Positions 20,151 to 32,960 of a stretch of DNA of 64,000 nucleotides are shown piece by piece. Position numbers and translations under genes: made by a program. Source of the stretch: Pardosa pseudoannulata. Taxonomy: Eukaryota; Arthropoda; Arachnida; Araneae; Lycosidae. The notes beneath the pieces are model-generated. The model was given only the letters and a program-made list of their open reading frames with translations. It did not search any database and was not told where the DNA came from. Within the stretch, counting starts at the first letter, position 1; every line of letters starts with the position of its first letter. The stretch spans positions 155,700,948 through 155,764,947 of the forward strand of contig CM063510.1 in the NCBI GenBank assembly GCA_032207245.1. Direction: 5' to 3'.

Positions 20151-20346
20151 AACCCACCGCTACCAAAATATACACTAGGCTAGAGCTGTGACGTTGCACC
20201 AAAATTGTATGTCGATTACAGGTACATTTCGTGTATTTCCGTCACACACAAAAAAAAAAAAAAAATTAAAGACTAAAGCATACAAAAGATAAATAAATAA
20301 TTGAATGGGAAATGCAATGCGAATGAAAAATCATAACTATATTACG

Positions 20347-20598
20347 TTACAGCAAGTGATCAATATTCGGAATTCTTTCATGAGTTTGTCTGTTCTCATA
20401 TAAAGATATTTTATGACGTTTTTCTTCTTTCCCAAGAATCGAGTCCTGGAACTTCGTATAGCTGGAATGCTTTGAGAAATTTGTACACATTCTCCATGCA
20501 AGAGAAAAGTTCTTTATCACGTTACTAACTTTTATGATACCTTCCATCTCGGTGACGGGTCGAGCACACTCTTTACGTTTTTGCAATGACGGGTTCAA
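20347..20598 (-). CDS. Unidentified open frame, possible exon
   Basis: An 83-residue frame with mixed, protein-like composition (CARPVTEMEGIIKVSNVIKN, LAWRMCTNFSKHSS, EKRHKISLYENRQTHERIPN). I recognise no domain. It could be a terminal exon or a transposon fragment. It lies head to head with the plus-strand frame at 20787, in a locally less AT-rich patch. No clear poly(A) signal follows. Confidence 0.22.
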   Translation of the reverse strand: MNPSLQKRKECARPVTEMEGIIKVSNVIKNFSLAWRMCTNFSKHSSYTKFQDSILGKEEKRHKISLYENRQTHERIPNIDHLL

Positions 20599-20786
20599 GG
20601 TATCAGCTGTCCATTAGTCCCATCTAATCCCACCAGAGAATTCTCTTCTCTCTCCCTCATTTTTCTAACCGCTGATTAGTTAATTTTTTGTTGTCGTCGT
20701 CTGCTGTATAAGTTCGGCAAATCTTGTGCTTATTCCGAAAGACTAAGTGGCGCAGAATTTTCGATGCTTGAGACAAGGAATAATCT

Positions 20787-21047
20787 GTGTCTGACGAAAC
20801 GAAATCGATCACCTCAGCACAACAATCAAAAGAGGCTCCCGCTGTCTTCGGGCGGGCGAAAGAATACTTAATGCGTTCTCAGAAACATAATTATGTTCGG
20901 GGTGTGGGGGAAGCACTCAAAACCGTGCGTGCCATTCAGGCACAAACTTCCGAACAACTCTTTGGGACTTTGAAAATAAATCTGAAGAGTTCAATCTTGA
21001 ATGTAGAGAGTCGATTGTCTTGGACAAGACATTTTTTTATAGTTTAA
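20787..21047 (+). CDS. Unidentified open frame, possible first exon or transposon gag start
   Basis: Starts MSDETKSITSAQQSKEAPAV and continues GRAKEYLMRSQKHNYVRGVG, EALKTVRAIQAQTSEQLFGT, then degenerates. The first 65 residues look coding, and the end does not. The ATG follows TGGCGCAG at 20748-20755, which resembles a retroelement primer-binding site, but no LTR boundary was found. No convincing splice donor is seen. Confidence 0.25.
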   Translation: MSDETKSITSAQQSKEAPAVFGRAKEYLMRSQKHNYVRGVGEALKTVRAIQAQTSEQLFGTLKINLKSSILNVESRLSWTRHFFIV

Positions 21048-22243
21048 CCCCTTGCTTGTGGCGCCTAAAATCAGTTCGGGCAACTCAAATGCGCCCATTT
21101 TGATTGCCCGACCTGAGTTCGGGGAAGAGATAAAACTGTATTTCAATTCCATGAAGCTCAAAATAAGTTTGTCCAATTCATAATATTTAATTTGCCATTT
21201 TCCCAAATAGGTAAAGTTACTTTCCCGCGTAAAGTTCGGCAGTTTGGAGCCATTTGTGGCTATTTCTCGAATACTGTAAATGATTTGCGAAATTCAAAGG
21301 AATCTGAGGAACATGGAATTTATGAAAGTTGATATAGATAATAATTTTGCTGTATTAGTTTATTATATTTATCCAGAAAATTATGTCACTTGATCTATTT
21401 TGCTGTCCTTTGAGCAAAAGTTACTGTACTTCTAATTCATTAACATTTCATATAGCTTTTGTGTGTTTCATAACTTAAAAAACTTTAAAAAATAATAAAA
21501 TATATTAAAATAATAAAAAATGTAAGAAAAAAGCATAAAAATAATTGAATTGTGTAACAAATAAGTCTAGATGTAACGTAGGTTACAGCGCCCTCTATAG
21601 GGTATACCAAGAAAGAACAGAGTTCGAGATTTGCTGTCGACCGGTATGGCCATGTACTATAAAGTTCCCCTAAAATTATGTGTTTATTTCTGTTTTGTGT
21701 ATAAATGTTGATGTTTCGTGGAAGTAAATTTTGATAAATTAACCCTGGGCATATTTATTTATTACAATTGTAAGAAGAAATTGTAAAACTTGGGGAAAAT
21801 GGCCCTCTTACCAATGTTTTATCTTCATGTTATGTTCGACTAGATAAATTCCCAAAGGTCAGCATTCTAACTCCTGATTGGTTGTACTGCGTTTGCTAGA
21901 ATCTTATAGAAAAACAAAACTACTCATTCTCGTATAGTCTCCGTGAACGGATCTATCCTGTAGAAAAAATATCGTGTTTTCTACCTCCAAACTCTCTACT
22001 CTCTAGTTATTTTGTGTCATGAACTCACGGATATATCATTATCTATTCTTTTTCCTGTTTAGTTGATTATTTTCTCGCTCGCTGATATTCATCATCACCG
22101 AAAGAAACTCGGGAATGAATGGCTAGCCCATATAATCCTGTTCATCCATATCTTGAGGATCCTGCAAAAAATGGACTTGAAATATTCTGATCCAATAAAA
22201 CTAATCACCTTACCGTCAGCCCTCAAATTGGCTTTAGTCACAC

Positions 22244-23466
22244 CAGTAGCGTGCGGTAGGTCTTCATGCAGGGTGTGCAGAGAACATGGATTTTCAATAA
22301 ATCTTTAATTATTGAGACATCTGAGTTCTCCATTCTGAAACGGGTTATTTATTATGAATATAAATTTAAAGATTACAATAAATAAAATATTTACCTACGA
22401 GTAGTCGAGTTATAACTATAAAAACAGCTAATCTTATGAGAATTCTTCTAGCATTGAAGAAAAAGTCATGTCTTTTGTTGTATGGTGTCATATCGGCGTC
22501 GAAAAAGCAACGCTTCGGGCTTCCACGAAAAACTTATATGTTCAGCAAACGTAGCACCACATGGTGCCCGCCGCTGCGGTGCGACAAACCGAACGTCTTT
22601 CCACGTGCAGAGGATTTCACTGCACGCTGGCACAATAGAACGAACTGTTTCTTGTTCGGTCAGTGGATTAAATTATATTTATTAATTGTTTTTAACATTT
22701 GGAAATCATATATTCTGCGAAAAACATCTTGACAATTTTTAAAAACAAAACCAAGGATATGGTGTTACATAATATAACTTATATACTGTCTGTAAGACAC
22801 AATGAATGGTACAATTTGGACTGTTCTGTTAAAATTCGTTTCTTTTTTTTGTCTACCAAAACAACATTGTTTTTCAGAGAATTATTTCAATAAATATAAT
22901 ACGTCACCGAAATTACTTGACCACACTAAAACATTTCCTTTATATTGATGAAATACTTCTTTTATATTTCCGTGAAAACAAAATCTTACAATATATAAAT
23001 TTAAACATTAACCGTTCGCAAAATCGTATGGCCAGTTAATCAGTTAAAAAACCAAAAGGGCTTCAGCACGTAAGTCCCCGCTCTAATACAACGGTTGATA
23101 AACCGTACCTTCGGATGATTCTGAATGCCAAGTGCAGGAAAAATAGCTGCACTTGCCTCAGTGCCATAGTATGCTGTTCTTCTCCAGTAGCCCATACATA
23201 TAAAGCATGATTTTCAATTTAGTGCGCAGTGCATACACATCAGAATTTCCTTTGTTCGTTTGCGCGCTACGTAGTGCAGCACCTAGTACCGCAAGCAGTG
23301 CGGGAATACAGGCAAGCAAATCAACACAATATTTGAATATATTTTAAATAATATTTATTATATACCATATAAAGATAGGTAGACATAGGTGCAGAAAATT
23401 ATTGTCCCTCATTATTTTGCTAGGGTGTGCAGTGCACACCCTGCACATATGGACCGCACGCCACTG
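22244..23466. mobile_element. hAT element, 1.2 kb, with 8-bp target duplication
   Basis: Tips are CAGTAGCGTGCGGTAGGTCT and, from the other side, CAGTGGCGTGCGGTCCATAT, followed on both sides by GCAGGGTGTGCAG. The flanks are AGTCACAC (22236-22243) and AGTCGCAC (23467-23474), 7 of 8 identical. The interior is richer in GC than its surroundings, but no hAT transposase block is recognised, so it is probably non-autonomous. Confidence 0.85.
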
Positions 23467-24107
23467 AGTCGCACCTACAAAATAAATAAATAAAATAAAA
23501 AAATTGGAAACCTATCAGTAAACTTTCTACTCTCTTATCGTTATGTTTTCATCTTATGAAGTCACAGATTTTTTTCTTCTCCTACTTTTATGTGTTTCAA
23601 TTATTTTCCTACTTTCCATTTCATGCATCACTTAAGAAATTTCAGGATTGACCCAAGAATTTCTGTTATTGCCACTTCCTGTATTCCAAATGAAGGGAGA
23701 CGGGCGACAGTTGCTGTGGGTGACCGCCAATCGCTCGCCCTGCGATCGATACTTGCCAGATTCCTCCACAGATCGATTGGCGACTGTCCAACCATTCCAT
23801 ATGTTCGCAAAGATTCACTTTCTCCCAAACTGGCATAAAAAACCTCATTCTGCCACATTTCTCTAAGTTTTTGTTTTCAACATTTTTTTTTGTGTGTGTG
23901 TATTCTCTAATATTCGGAACTGAGGTGAGAACTACAAATGCGATTTTATTTTCAAGATAACTAATTCTAGGTAGAAAGATAACTGTATCAGATTAGAAAT
24001 ATTTTATACAAATTGTTTACACTTTGTATAACAATTTTTTATAACTTTTTCCCCCTTTCCCACTCTCTACCCCCCAACTGAAATCTCAAAAAATAACTTA
24101 CACTATA

Positions 24108-24109
<2 letters not shown>

Positions 24110-24201
<92 letters not shown>
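24110..24201. repeat. (TA)n microsatellite, about 45 units
   Basis: Nearly pure TA run of about 90 bp. Confidence 0.95.
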
Positions 24202-24202
<1 letters not shown>

Positions 24203-25400
24203 CTATAATTTTTACCATCTTTTCTGAGCAAAAACTCGTGCTTTAAAGGGTTAAGGAATAATGATTTCTATATATTACACACACATGTGTGTGTTTTTGT
24301 ATGTATGTGTGTATTGAATAAAATTTTCAAAAAGAAAAAAATTCTATTCTTTTTAATAAATATTACATCTGTAATATTTGTAAGTTATCCCAACTTATTT
24401 TCAGAATTATTATGAATTATTGGCTGACTTGATTACGGAATTAGTTCCTCAGAATCATTTCTCGGAAGTAGAAAACGGTTTTTAAACCAAAAAAGTTTAA
24501 CATGTCATTACTCTTTCAATAAATTAATATTTTTTGTCAACTTAAACTTTTATAAAAATCTGATCTTGACACCGAATGTGCTACTAGATTTTAAAACTTT
24601 CCGTTAGATATCACGCTTACAAAATATCTTAACGAGAGGATAGGCTAAACAACCCCACGAAATTTTGAAATTAAACACATAATACTCTTAAGTATATTCT
24701 TGAGAATTGCATTTTAATACTGAAATAGAATTACATTTTGAAATATATATATATTTTTAAACTTAAATGACAAATAAAAATTAAATTAAAAAATAATAAT
24801 TTTTAAAAAATTTCTATCTATTTTTTAAATTTTGGATACTTTTTGCTCAAAATTTTTATATATTTACTGAAATATATAACGTAATATTGTGCATAAACTT
24901 TTATATTTATATATGACATTAAACTTTATGTATTAATATTAAATATATATTAAATATTATGTATTAATATTATTAATTATAAATATGTTTTATATAATTT
25001 TTTTTTACTAAATGTTGTCTGAAGATCATGCCAAATATTTCTTTTCTCACTGTACAATTTTCTCCGATTATGATCTCCATTTCCATTCAAATATTTAATA
25101 TAGACTCATAACAAGAAACAAATGTAAAAAAAATAATAAAAAATAAAAGTCATGGTATCAAGTTAAATAACCAAAATTATTAAAGAGATTTTACCTTTTA
25201 AATACTCATTTCCTTTTCAAAGAAAAAAAAATATAACTCCGGTGATATTAGGGAAAAAAAAACTTAAATTTTTTATAGCCAACAGATGGCGGTGGTATAC
25301 CATATATCCATTATTAGTCTTTCGGAAAAAAAAATGGCCCCAAGTGGCGTGGAATAAAACGCCTTGTGAGCTATTTACTAGGTATCAAGCGTGATAAGGA
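24202..25400. other. AT-rich intergenic stretch, no feature seen
   Basis: No open frame, recognised repeat end or promoter-like patch until the GC-richer region near 25.4 kb. Confidence 0.6.
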
Positions 25401-25465
25401 CACGAAGAAATAATCGCCAGTAGCTAGCAACCCCTCCGACCAATCTGACAGCCGCATCTACTTAC

Positions 25466-25474
25466 CTTCGCCAT
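25466..25474 (-). CDS. Possible three-codon first exon (Met-Ala-Lys) with strong donor
   Basis: On the minus strand the sequence reads CACGTGACATGGCGAAG|GTAAGTAG: an ATG with G at +4 and a purine at -3, three codons, and a near-perfect donor in phase 0. A CACGTG E-box (25477-25482) lies just upstream. The surroundings (25.29-25.52 kb) are richer in C, G and CpG than the neighbourhood. I found no downstream exon to the left, so this could be chance. Confidence 0.25.
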
Positions 25475-26279
25475 GTCACGTGTCTTAACAATGGAGGACG
25501 AGATTTTTTTTTGTTTACGGAATCGCAATAAAAATTATGTTTTTCTTTTTTTTTTTGCAATAAATGTGCATCAAATGTTGTTACGCTCGAAAAATCTTGA
25601 AAAAAATTTTTTTGTAGGCTTGTGAGTCTTATTGCCAACTTTTTTCCTGATTACGGATTTTTTTTTTCTAAGAAAAGCAAATTTCGCCATCATGAAATCG
25701 ATTATTGGCCAATGGTCATTATCTTGGTAAGTTCGTTTTTAAATTTATTTTCGTAAGTAAAAACAGTTATCAAGCTTTTTTGGAAGGATACCAGTTTATT
25801 TTGTAAACATTAAATTAGAAATAGTCATAATGTATTGAGAATATAAAAAAAAATGTTCCGAAGCTAAATGTTATGGTAGTAACGTAGAGCAGCATTAAGC
25901 CTAACGTGGCGATGCTCTGCGGCTCCTAAATTGCTTTCATCGATTAGTGTATTTAAATATCGACAGCTTATTACGTTTAATTACAGCCCAACACGCGTGA
26001 CTACTTCTAACTATTCTGATTACTTTTTAATGTTCCTGTTGAGATCGAGATTGATCCATTATTGTTATTCGCCATATCCGGTAAAGAATACAGAAAACTT
26101 ATTACGATTATCTGGCCGTATCTTATCGTTATATTTGACGTATACACAAGCGAATTTTGAACCATCTGTTAGAGAATTAAATTACAACTGTGCGAATTGG
26201 TCAAATTTTTTTTTGTTAATTGTACAATTGATATTTAAAAAAATTTTAATTAGTGAATTAACGTAGATATGTATTATTT

Positions 26280-28850
26280 TTGCATAACGAACGATCGAAG
26301 AAAAACACAATTACGTTTTCGATAAAAATATCTCTAGTAAATTATTTCAGCATCTTAGTGTTTTAAATTTCTATCATATCTTCTGACTGCTGGTTTAAAA
26401 CAAAGGATTAAAAATTTATAGGCTTTAATTTGTTAATCATCTGTAATACAGCAACTCAAACATAAACAAACAAAAAAAAACTTTGTAGTTAGAAATGATT
26501 AATGACAATCATGTTTAAACTTTGTTGTACTCTATTATACGATTACATGGATGTTTAATTACATAAAACTTTTAAGTTCATATAGTCCTAAAATACAATA
26601 TTGTTTAATACTTATCATTCTTATATAGTTATAACTATTAAGGAATAAAGAGAATAAATATGGTTAAATCATTTCTTTAGTCAATCTATTTTAAAATATA
26701 ATTAAAGTATACGTATCTACTAAGTAATGAAACGTGTAATTACTGTTGGAATATTGGTTTATAATGCTTTTCCCCCATTAATCCATCTGTATTGTAGTCT
26801 TAAAGTTTGTGCTACATTCCTATATTATAGAGTGCATTATCTTTGAAATCTCATCCTGTGTATCAATAGTAGATTAAATTGTATTTTGAATTTAATCTTT
26901 TCAGCAAAATTATATATTTTTTTAATTCAGTATTTGTTATAATGAATATAAATTATTTATTTTTCTACATGTTTTATTGCAATATTATTCCAAAATTCTT
27001 GATCTTAAGATCTAATACATATGTCAAGAAAACACCTAGCTAACAACAGAAAGTAAACCAAAAAAATTACCAAATCATCAAGTAAATTTAAAAGCTTTAT
27101 TTATTTTTTAATTTAAAATTTTTTTTTATCTATTTAGATTGTTGATCACATTTTCTAAAAATATTTGAAATTTTATTAATTTTCATGTTTAAATTCTGAA
27201 TTTGGTATAATTCTGTGTTAATTAAATTGAAAAAAAAAATCTCCATTACATTAAGCTAAAAACATGTCTCTAAAGAAAAATTATCTATGGAAAAAAAAAT
27301 ATTCACTCCAAAGTAAAAACATTTAAAGACTGGTTCAAATTCTTAAGTTTTTACATAGATTTTATAAAAAAAAGACAATAGCTACAAATACAGTATTTGG
27401 TGTACTAGATTTCATTATCTTTTAAAGTATGGCAGTTTTAAAAACTGTGTACATAGATTCTAAATATACAGAAATATATTTTAGTACATAATACTTATTC
27501 CATATTCAGATTTTGTTTGTTTTTTAGCAAATCTACTGTGTTTGTTTATGATATCATCCTAACATTGCATATGATTTACTGTGAATGAAAAGTATGTACA
27601 TGTTACTTATAGCATAACTTATGGTCTTCAAGAAATTTTCGGAACAGAATTTTACGTAAATAGAATATTTTTATAACAGATTCAACTGATAGTGATGACA
27701 CATTTAAATTTATCTTTAGGATTTGGAAAATTTTTATATAAGTTAACCTGTGAACCATATTTTAAACAATTATTGCACTAAATGATTTTTTATAATTTTT
27801 TAATTCATTAATTTATAAAAGTAAACAATAAAAACTTGTTAATTCCATACTAACCAATTAAATCATACATGTATATACAGACATACAATTTAATCGCTAT
27901 ATTCTCATATTAATATATGCAAGTGCTCTGCTTTTTGTTAAGGCAGTTAATAATATTTCTTTGAATTTTCAAGTAAAAGGAAAATTATTGATTTCTGTTG
28001 ATAGATTTTTTGGAGATTCCATGTAATAATTAATAGAATTAAAAGTAGAATTCTTACATATATATTAAAAGTAAAAACTACAGGAAATATTTTTTGTGTT
28101 CTTTAAGAATTAAGGCCAATTTTATTCAACTTTTCATTTGATATATTTTAAATGCATGAATTAACAGTCCTAAAATATTGTTGAAATTTGATCTGGAATC
28201 TAACTTTAGTTGATATTCAAAATATTTCTTCTGGAGATTTAGAATAAAATGTATCATTGCCATTTCTTAAAATGATAAAAATGGTTTCAAAATTTATAAA
28301 AATTGAAAAAAAAAAACTTTGAACTATTCAAAATTTGTAAAGAGATTTCTTTTTTTTAATTAAAAAAATTTTAATAAAAAAGTTGTTCATTGTAAAAAAA
28401 GTAATTGTTTATTGCAAAAAAAATTATCAAAATTGTTTCCAGTTTAAGAAATAAAAAAATTTTCTCGGTATAATTAAGAATCGATTTCATTTTACTTGAA
28501 ATAAATTTAAAAAAAAATGGTTTGAAGGGTAAAACACGTAGATGTTCTTCAGTAAAACACTTTTTTGGAGCATTTTTGTGGTCCAAATTAGATAGTATTT
28601 TTCCAAGTGCTTCTAGAAGCGTAGGCTAAGCAGTTGCCATTGTAGAGAAAATATTAGTTTTTATACTTTAAAAACATCGTGCTACTGAAATTGTTAATTT
28701 GTCATGCAACTCTAATTAAAAATGGTAACTGGATGTTAATAGTACACAAATACGATCTCTTCTCTTTAAAAGAAACCAAGATTGGTTAGTTACAGAAAAT
28801 TAATAAAATGGTATAGTTTTTCCTAATCACGTTTCTAACGATTTTTTATA
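26280..28850. other. AT-rich intergenic stretch, no feature seen
   Basis: About 2.5 kb of homopolymer-rich AT DNA without a recognised gene, repeat boundary or promoter motif. Confidence 0.6.
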
Positions 28851-28864
28851 TAAGCCTTTTGTTA

Positions 28865-29030
28865 GAACTTCCGCGCTATCGAAGTGTGAATGCATAACTT
28901 AACCTAACCACTAAGTTAAGATATTTCATTGTTCCACTTCCGGTACTCATGATCAGACTACACAAAAACAAAATTACTAGAAACGCAAGTGTCCGTGCCA
29001 TCAATGCCGTTTATGTCTTATTGCAGGTAA
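28865..29030 (+). promoter_or_regulatory. Weak promoter-like patch with possible 5' exon
   Basis: ETS-like CTTCCGG at 28937-28943 and ACTTCCG at 28867-28873 lie in a GC-richer patch. They are followed by ATG at 29004 and a donor-like TTGCAG|GTAATT with the exon ending at 29026. The ATG context is weak and no further exon is known. Confidence 0.2.
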
Positions 29031-29238
29031 TTCCGTGTCAGGCAGATTCTCACAGGATTTTCTTGACGGCTTTTGTTTTCAAGAAAAAATATTTATATAA
29101 AACAGTTGAATTTAAATAACTTTTAAACATTACAGTCAGACTTCCTAAGTGACGAGATGTCGATTTAAACATAGCATGTAGTTAATAAATTAGATAAATT
29201 TATTTGGCAAGAGATTTGTTTGCTACTGTAGAATGCAT

Positions 29239-29879
29239 ACTTGCCAACTGGTACAGATTATCCGTAAAATTTGCGATTTTTGGTTTAATTTTGCGGGCTT
29301 ACCGATAATCTGAGTATTTTTATGGTTTTGGGTACTGTTAAAATAAAATAAAAAATTTCAAAATAAAAAAAAATGAATTTTTTACTTGAGTAATATTTGA
29401 AAATTGAAAGATCTATAAAAGTACTTAATATGTTTTAAAGATATAAAATTCCCGTATGAACTTGCCAAAAATTAAATAGTGACATCATTGGGCTAAAGGT
29501 TATATCAGTTGTTGTCAAAGGTTATATCAGACTTGTAAATACGACTTTTGAAAATTGAGAATATACCAGAATAAATCAATTTCTTTAAAATAATGAAAAG
29601 CTTAGAAAATCATAGTTTGATAATTTTAACATCTTATTTTATTGATTTTATTAAATACATATACAGTTTGAAATTGGATTAGATTTGTCTTTTTTTAGAA
29701 TCAAATGTAGTTGAAAAAAATTAGGTAATATGTTTTATTATATATAATAAACACAAAGATTTTATTAATTACATTTAACGTTTACAATTACTTGTGACAT
29801 TAAAAAGCAACTAACCTACCAACTGATATTTCTCGGAAAGTTTTACCGATGCCAATGTATATAAAAGTTGGCAAATACG
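29239..29879. mobile_element. hAT-like element with TTGCCAAC ends
   Basis: The left end CATACTTGCCAACTGGTACA and the right end, read inward as CGTATTTGCCAACTTTTATA, are inverted. Inner words (GATTATCCGTAAAAT against GGCATCGGTAAAACT) also pair loosely. No clean target duplication. The tips resemble those at 33.59, 36.24 and 37.07 kb. Confidence 0.5.
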
Positions 29880-30166
29880 AGAGTGAAGTTTTATAATTGA
29901 TATAACTATTCGTCATTATTATGGTCTAAATATCTACCGAAAAAGTAAATTCATGTGCGATTATCGAAAAATTCTGAAATGTCGATCCAAAAAAACAAAA
30001 TTATAAATAATAGCTGATAAATGAAACTTTGTAGGATTGTTTTTTATAAGGATTTCAATCGCCCTTCATTCTAAAAAAAAAAATCGTTCCAAGAAGCGAA
30101 AAGACTTTTCTAACATTCCATAAATAGGGCCTTAGGTGTAATAGGTAAAATTTACCTATGTGCAGG

Positions 30167-30168
<2 letters not shown>

Positions 30169-30217
<49 letters not shown>
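30169..30217. repeat. (TA)n microsatellite
   Basis: About 24 TA units. Confidence 0.95.
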
Positions 30218-30219
<2 letters not shown>

Positions 30220-30369
30220 CTAAGAGATTGTCGAATCAAAACAAAATCTGATTTTTGAGTAACGGTTTAGTAGGTCTTTATGCAGTTTCTTGTTGCAGCT
30301 GTAGATTTAAATCTCATGCAGTCAAACGTTTCTTCCAGTGACGTAGCTACAATGTTTTTTTAAGGATAA

Positions 30370-30609
30370 GTCCTAGGTTTTAATCTAAAGTGCAGTGAAC
30401 TTTCAATCTCTTAAAAAAATTATACATTACACAAAGTACATGAATACTGACATCCGTAGTTTTGCATGCTTGTATACATACGCCATAAAACAGGTCAGCA
30501 ACTCTGTACGTAATTTATGGTATGTATATACTTTGAGTGTGCGTGTGTAATGAACTTTTTTTTTATGAGATTGAAAGTTCATTATACTTTGGATTAAGAC
30601 TTTGGACTT
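30370..30609. mobile_element. MITE-like element with about 60-bp terminal inverted repeats
   Basis: The left arm AGTCCTAGGTTTTAATCTAA... and the right arm read inward, AGTCCAAAGTCTTAATCCAA..., stay similar for about 64 bases, including an identical TGAACTTTCAATCTC. About 110 bp lie between the arms. No target duplication could be fixed, so the superfamily is unknown. Confidence 0.65.
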
Positions 30610-30739
30610 TACTCGAAAAAATTTCTTGCTACTTTACTCAGACAAAATATTCTGAATACCAGTTTTAAAAGAATTGACCCTTGAGTCTCCCTTGATGTTT
30701 TATCAAAACCAAACCAAAAATCGTGAAATAGACAAATAC

Positions 30740-30970
30740 TTAGCAAAAAAGGGTAAACCTTTTTTTTGTGTGTGCGTAAAACGTACAATATTGTAAATGA
30801 ACAATAACAATGTACAATACTGTAAATGAACATTTAATTGAATTTCTCTTTTCTTTTATATATTTCAATTGCCCTATTTTTTAGTTTAAGAATATTTCAA
30901 ATAAAATACTTAAAAACATTGACTAACAAAATCGAAATATAATTTGGAGTGTTATAATAAGGTTAAGAAT
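30740..30970. repeat. Second copy of the dispersed repeat at 2480-2700
   Basis: Shares AACCTTTTTTTGTGTGTG-like, ATTTCAAATAAAATACTT-like and ATATAATTTGGAGTG-like words in the same order as the copy in MBOAT7 intron 5. Confidence 0.5.
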
Positions 30971-31685
30971 CTTATTTATTTAACGTGCAGACTTTTCATT
31001 TTCATTGTAGTGCCCACCGACTTCAAGCAGTTTACTTTTGCATTTTACTAATCAGCCAAAAAAATCACATTCATTTCCTAATGTTTACTCCTTTTTATTA
31101 ACCTGTACGGATAGGTTTGGTTACAACATACTTGCGCAGATTGAAATCTGTGTATAACTAACTATTCTGCTACTTTATAAACATAAACCTGTTTATGACG
31201 ATATTTTCATTAGTATCGTAACATTCCTTATTTGCTCAGTATAAAGTCACTAAGATTTTACAATTAGCGTATTATTGTTTATTATTTAGCAATTGTGTTA
31301 TTAATGTTTACATTTTCAATCATTTAAATAAAGTTAATTTAAAATTAAAACCGGAGAAATTGAAGGAACGTTTATAAGTAAATGCTCACATTATGTCTGC
31401 ATTATCTTATAGACATGTTTCACACTATGTAGGCATATACACAGACATGTATACTCACATATACTTATATATATATATATATATTAACGACTACGACATT
31501 TTCAGGTTCACCGGTTGCAAATTTTTACGAAATCGTGTAACAAAATTTTTACACTTGCTTTTTTTTTTAGTATTTTCTTTGTTTAAAATCCCATTATCGA
31601 ATAAAAACTTTTTTTCTATAATGGGTATAAAAGGAAAAAATCTAAGACCTGGGGGGGGGGAAGTTCACCTAGATGTGCAACATAG

Positions 31686-31687
<2 letters not shown>

Positions 31688-31770
<83 letters not shown>
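31688..31770. repeat. Compound (CT)n(TA)n microsatellite
   Basis: About 15 CT units pass directly into about 26 TA units. A run of ten G lies about 40 bp upstream. The array near 55.09 kb has the same CT-then-TA layout after a C run. Confidence 0.95.
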
Positions 31771-31772
<2 letters not shown>

Positions 31773-32834
31773 CTACTTTGGAGAAAACTGTCACAAGTCA
31801 AAGTAATTTTTTTTTCAATTTTATTGTTAAAAATTTAAAGCTTTTTCAAATGTCAGTTATATATCATTAATATAGTATGGTAAAAGATTGTAGTGATCAG
31901 CAATATATCGGTGAATTTTTTTTTTATCAGTTGAAATTAAAAAAAAAATTAAATGGCCTTTTCTCAAAACATTTTTGAGTTCACGGTTTCTTGCTAGGGT
32001 AGCGATATGAAAGTTTGGGATTGTATTTGAAAAAAGAAAAAAAATCTTGTGAAATTGTAAGTGCTCTTTCATTCTGCAAATTAGATTCCCCCCTTCCCCC
32101 CCCCCAAAAAAATAACATAATTGCGGTTTCAACGCGGTTACAAGGCATTGATAGAAGTTTAGAAGTATTGCAGCTTTAGAAGGCTTGACTTGTATGCCGT
32201 GCTAGTATATGGGGGTGGAATTTTTTTCATAGCGTTGTTTACTTCATTTCCCGAAAGCAAATATTACTGTGAAATACAATTGCAGTCAGGAGTAAAATGA
32301 GGTAAGATTCTTCAGGAATATTTTCACACTGTTTTGCTTATTAAACTAAAAATATTGAGAAATATGCTATAGGTTTGATAAGTATTATGTGTTATGTAAT
32401 CCCTTTGTAGAATTGAGATACTTTGCTAGAATACAGAAACTTCTTATATTTAACTTTAAAAGTTTGTACCTTTTGCTATTTAATGAAAATTTCCCTCCTT
32501 AAAAAATGTAAACATTGGTATATAAAATTGCACCCCTGCCAACTTCTACAGTTTAGCCGTACATTGTACGAATTTGGGTTACGTTGTAAGATCGTACATT
32601 TCCACGTGATAATTGTATGGTTTTAAGTTAACTGTGAAGAAAAGAAATAATCTCGGAAAAAAAGTACAATATACCACGAGGAAAAGTTAAATTCATACAT
32701 ACGAACATTCTCCATTCCCAATGCAGGAGATAATTATCCCACCTTCCTCAGAAATATCGTCTGCTGTTGTTATCACGTGTTTTCCAATCGGATGATACTT
32801 TAAAATACAACAGAGTTTTAAAAGTTATATTTTA

Positions 32835-32960
32835 TATTCTAACAGTACCACATAGCAGTGCAGAATGGGAGAGGATATTCCGTACTGTAAGTAAGACAAG
32901 AACAAAATTTAAAAAGTTCTAGTCTTGATAAAAATTTAGAAGATATATTAAACTAAAACG
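32835..32960 (+). pseudogene. hAT transposase C-terminal (dimerisation domain) remnant
   Basis: Reads LTVPHSSAEWERIFRTVSKT and RTKFK, then after a one-base shift SSLDKNLEDIL. The pattern PHSSA-x-x-ERIF followed by KTKxRSSL is the hAT C-terminal dimerisation motif. A frameshift and stops make it dead. A matching right tip (GGTATGTCTG) follows at 33437. Confidence 0.7.

Noticed and set aside
20700..20800. LTR retrotransposon primer-binding site (TGGCGCAG) before the frame at 20787
   Set aside because: No LTR end with CA precedes it and no second LTR, protease or integrase was found. It is kept only as a remark.
23590..23866. Overlapping frames on both strands in a GC-richer patch
   Set aside because: No frame is favoured, no domain is recognised and no splice context is seen. 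The patch contains inverted words (CGCCAATCG / CGATTGGCG) and is more likely a repeat remnant.
28895..28910. Telomere-like AACCTAACC
   Set aside because: Only about two units, not an array.
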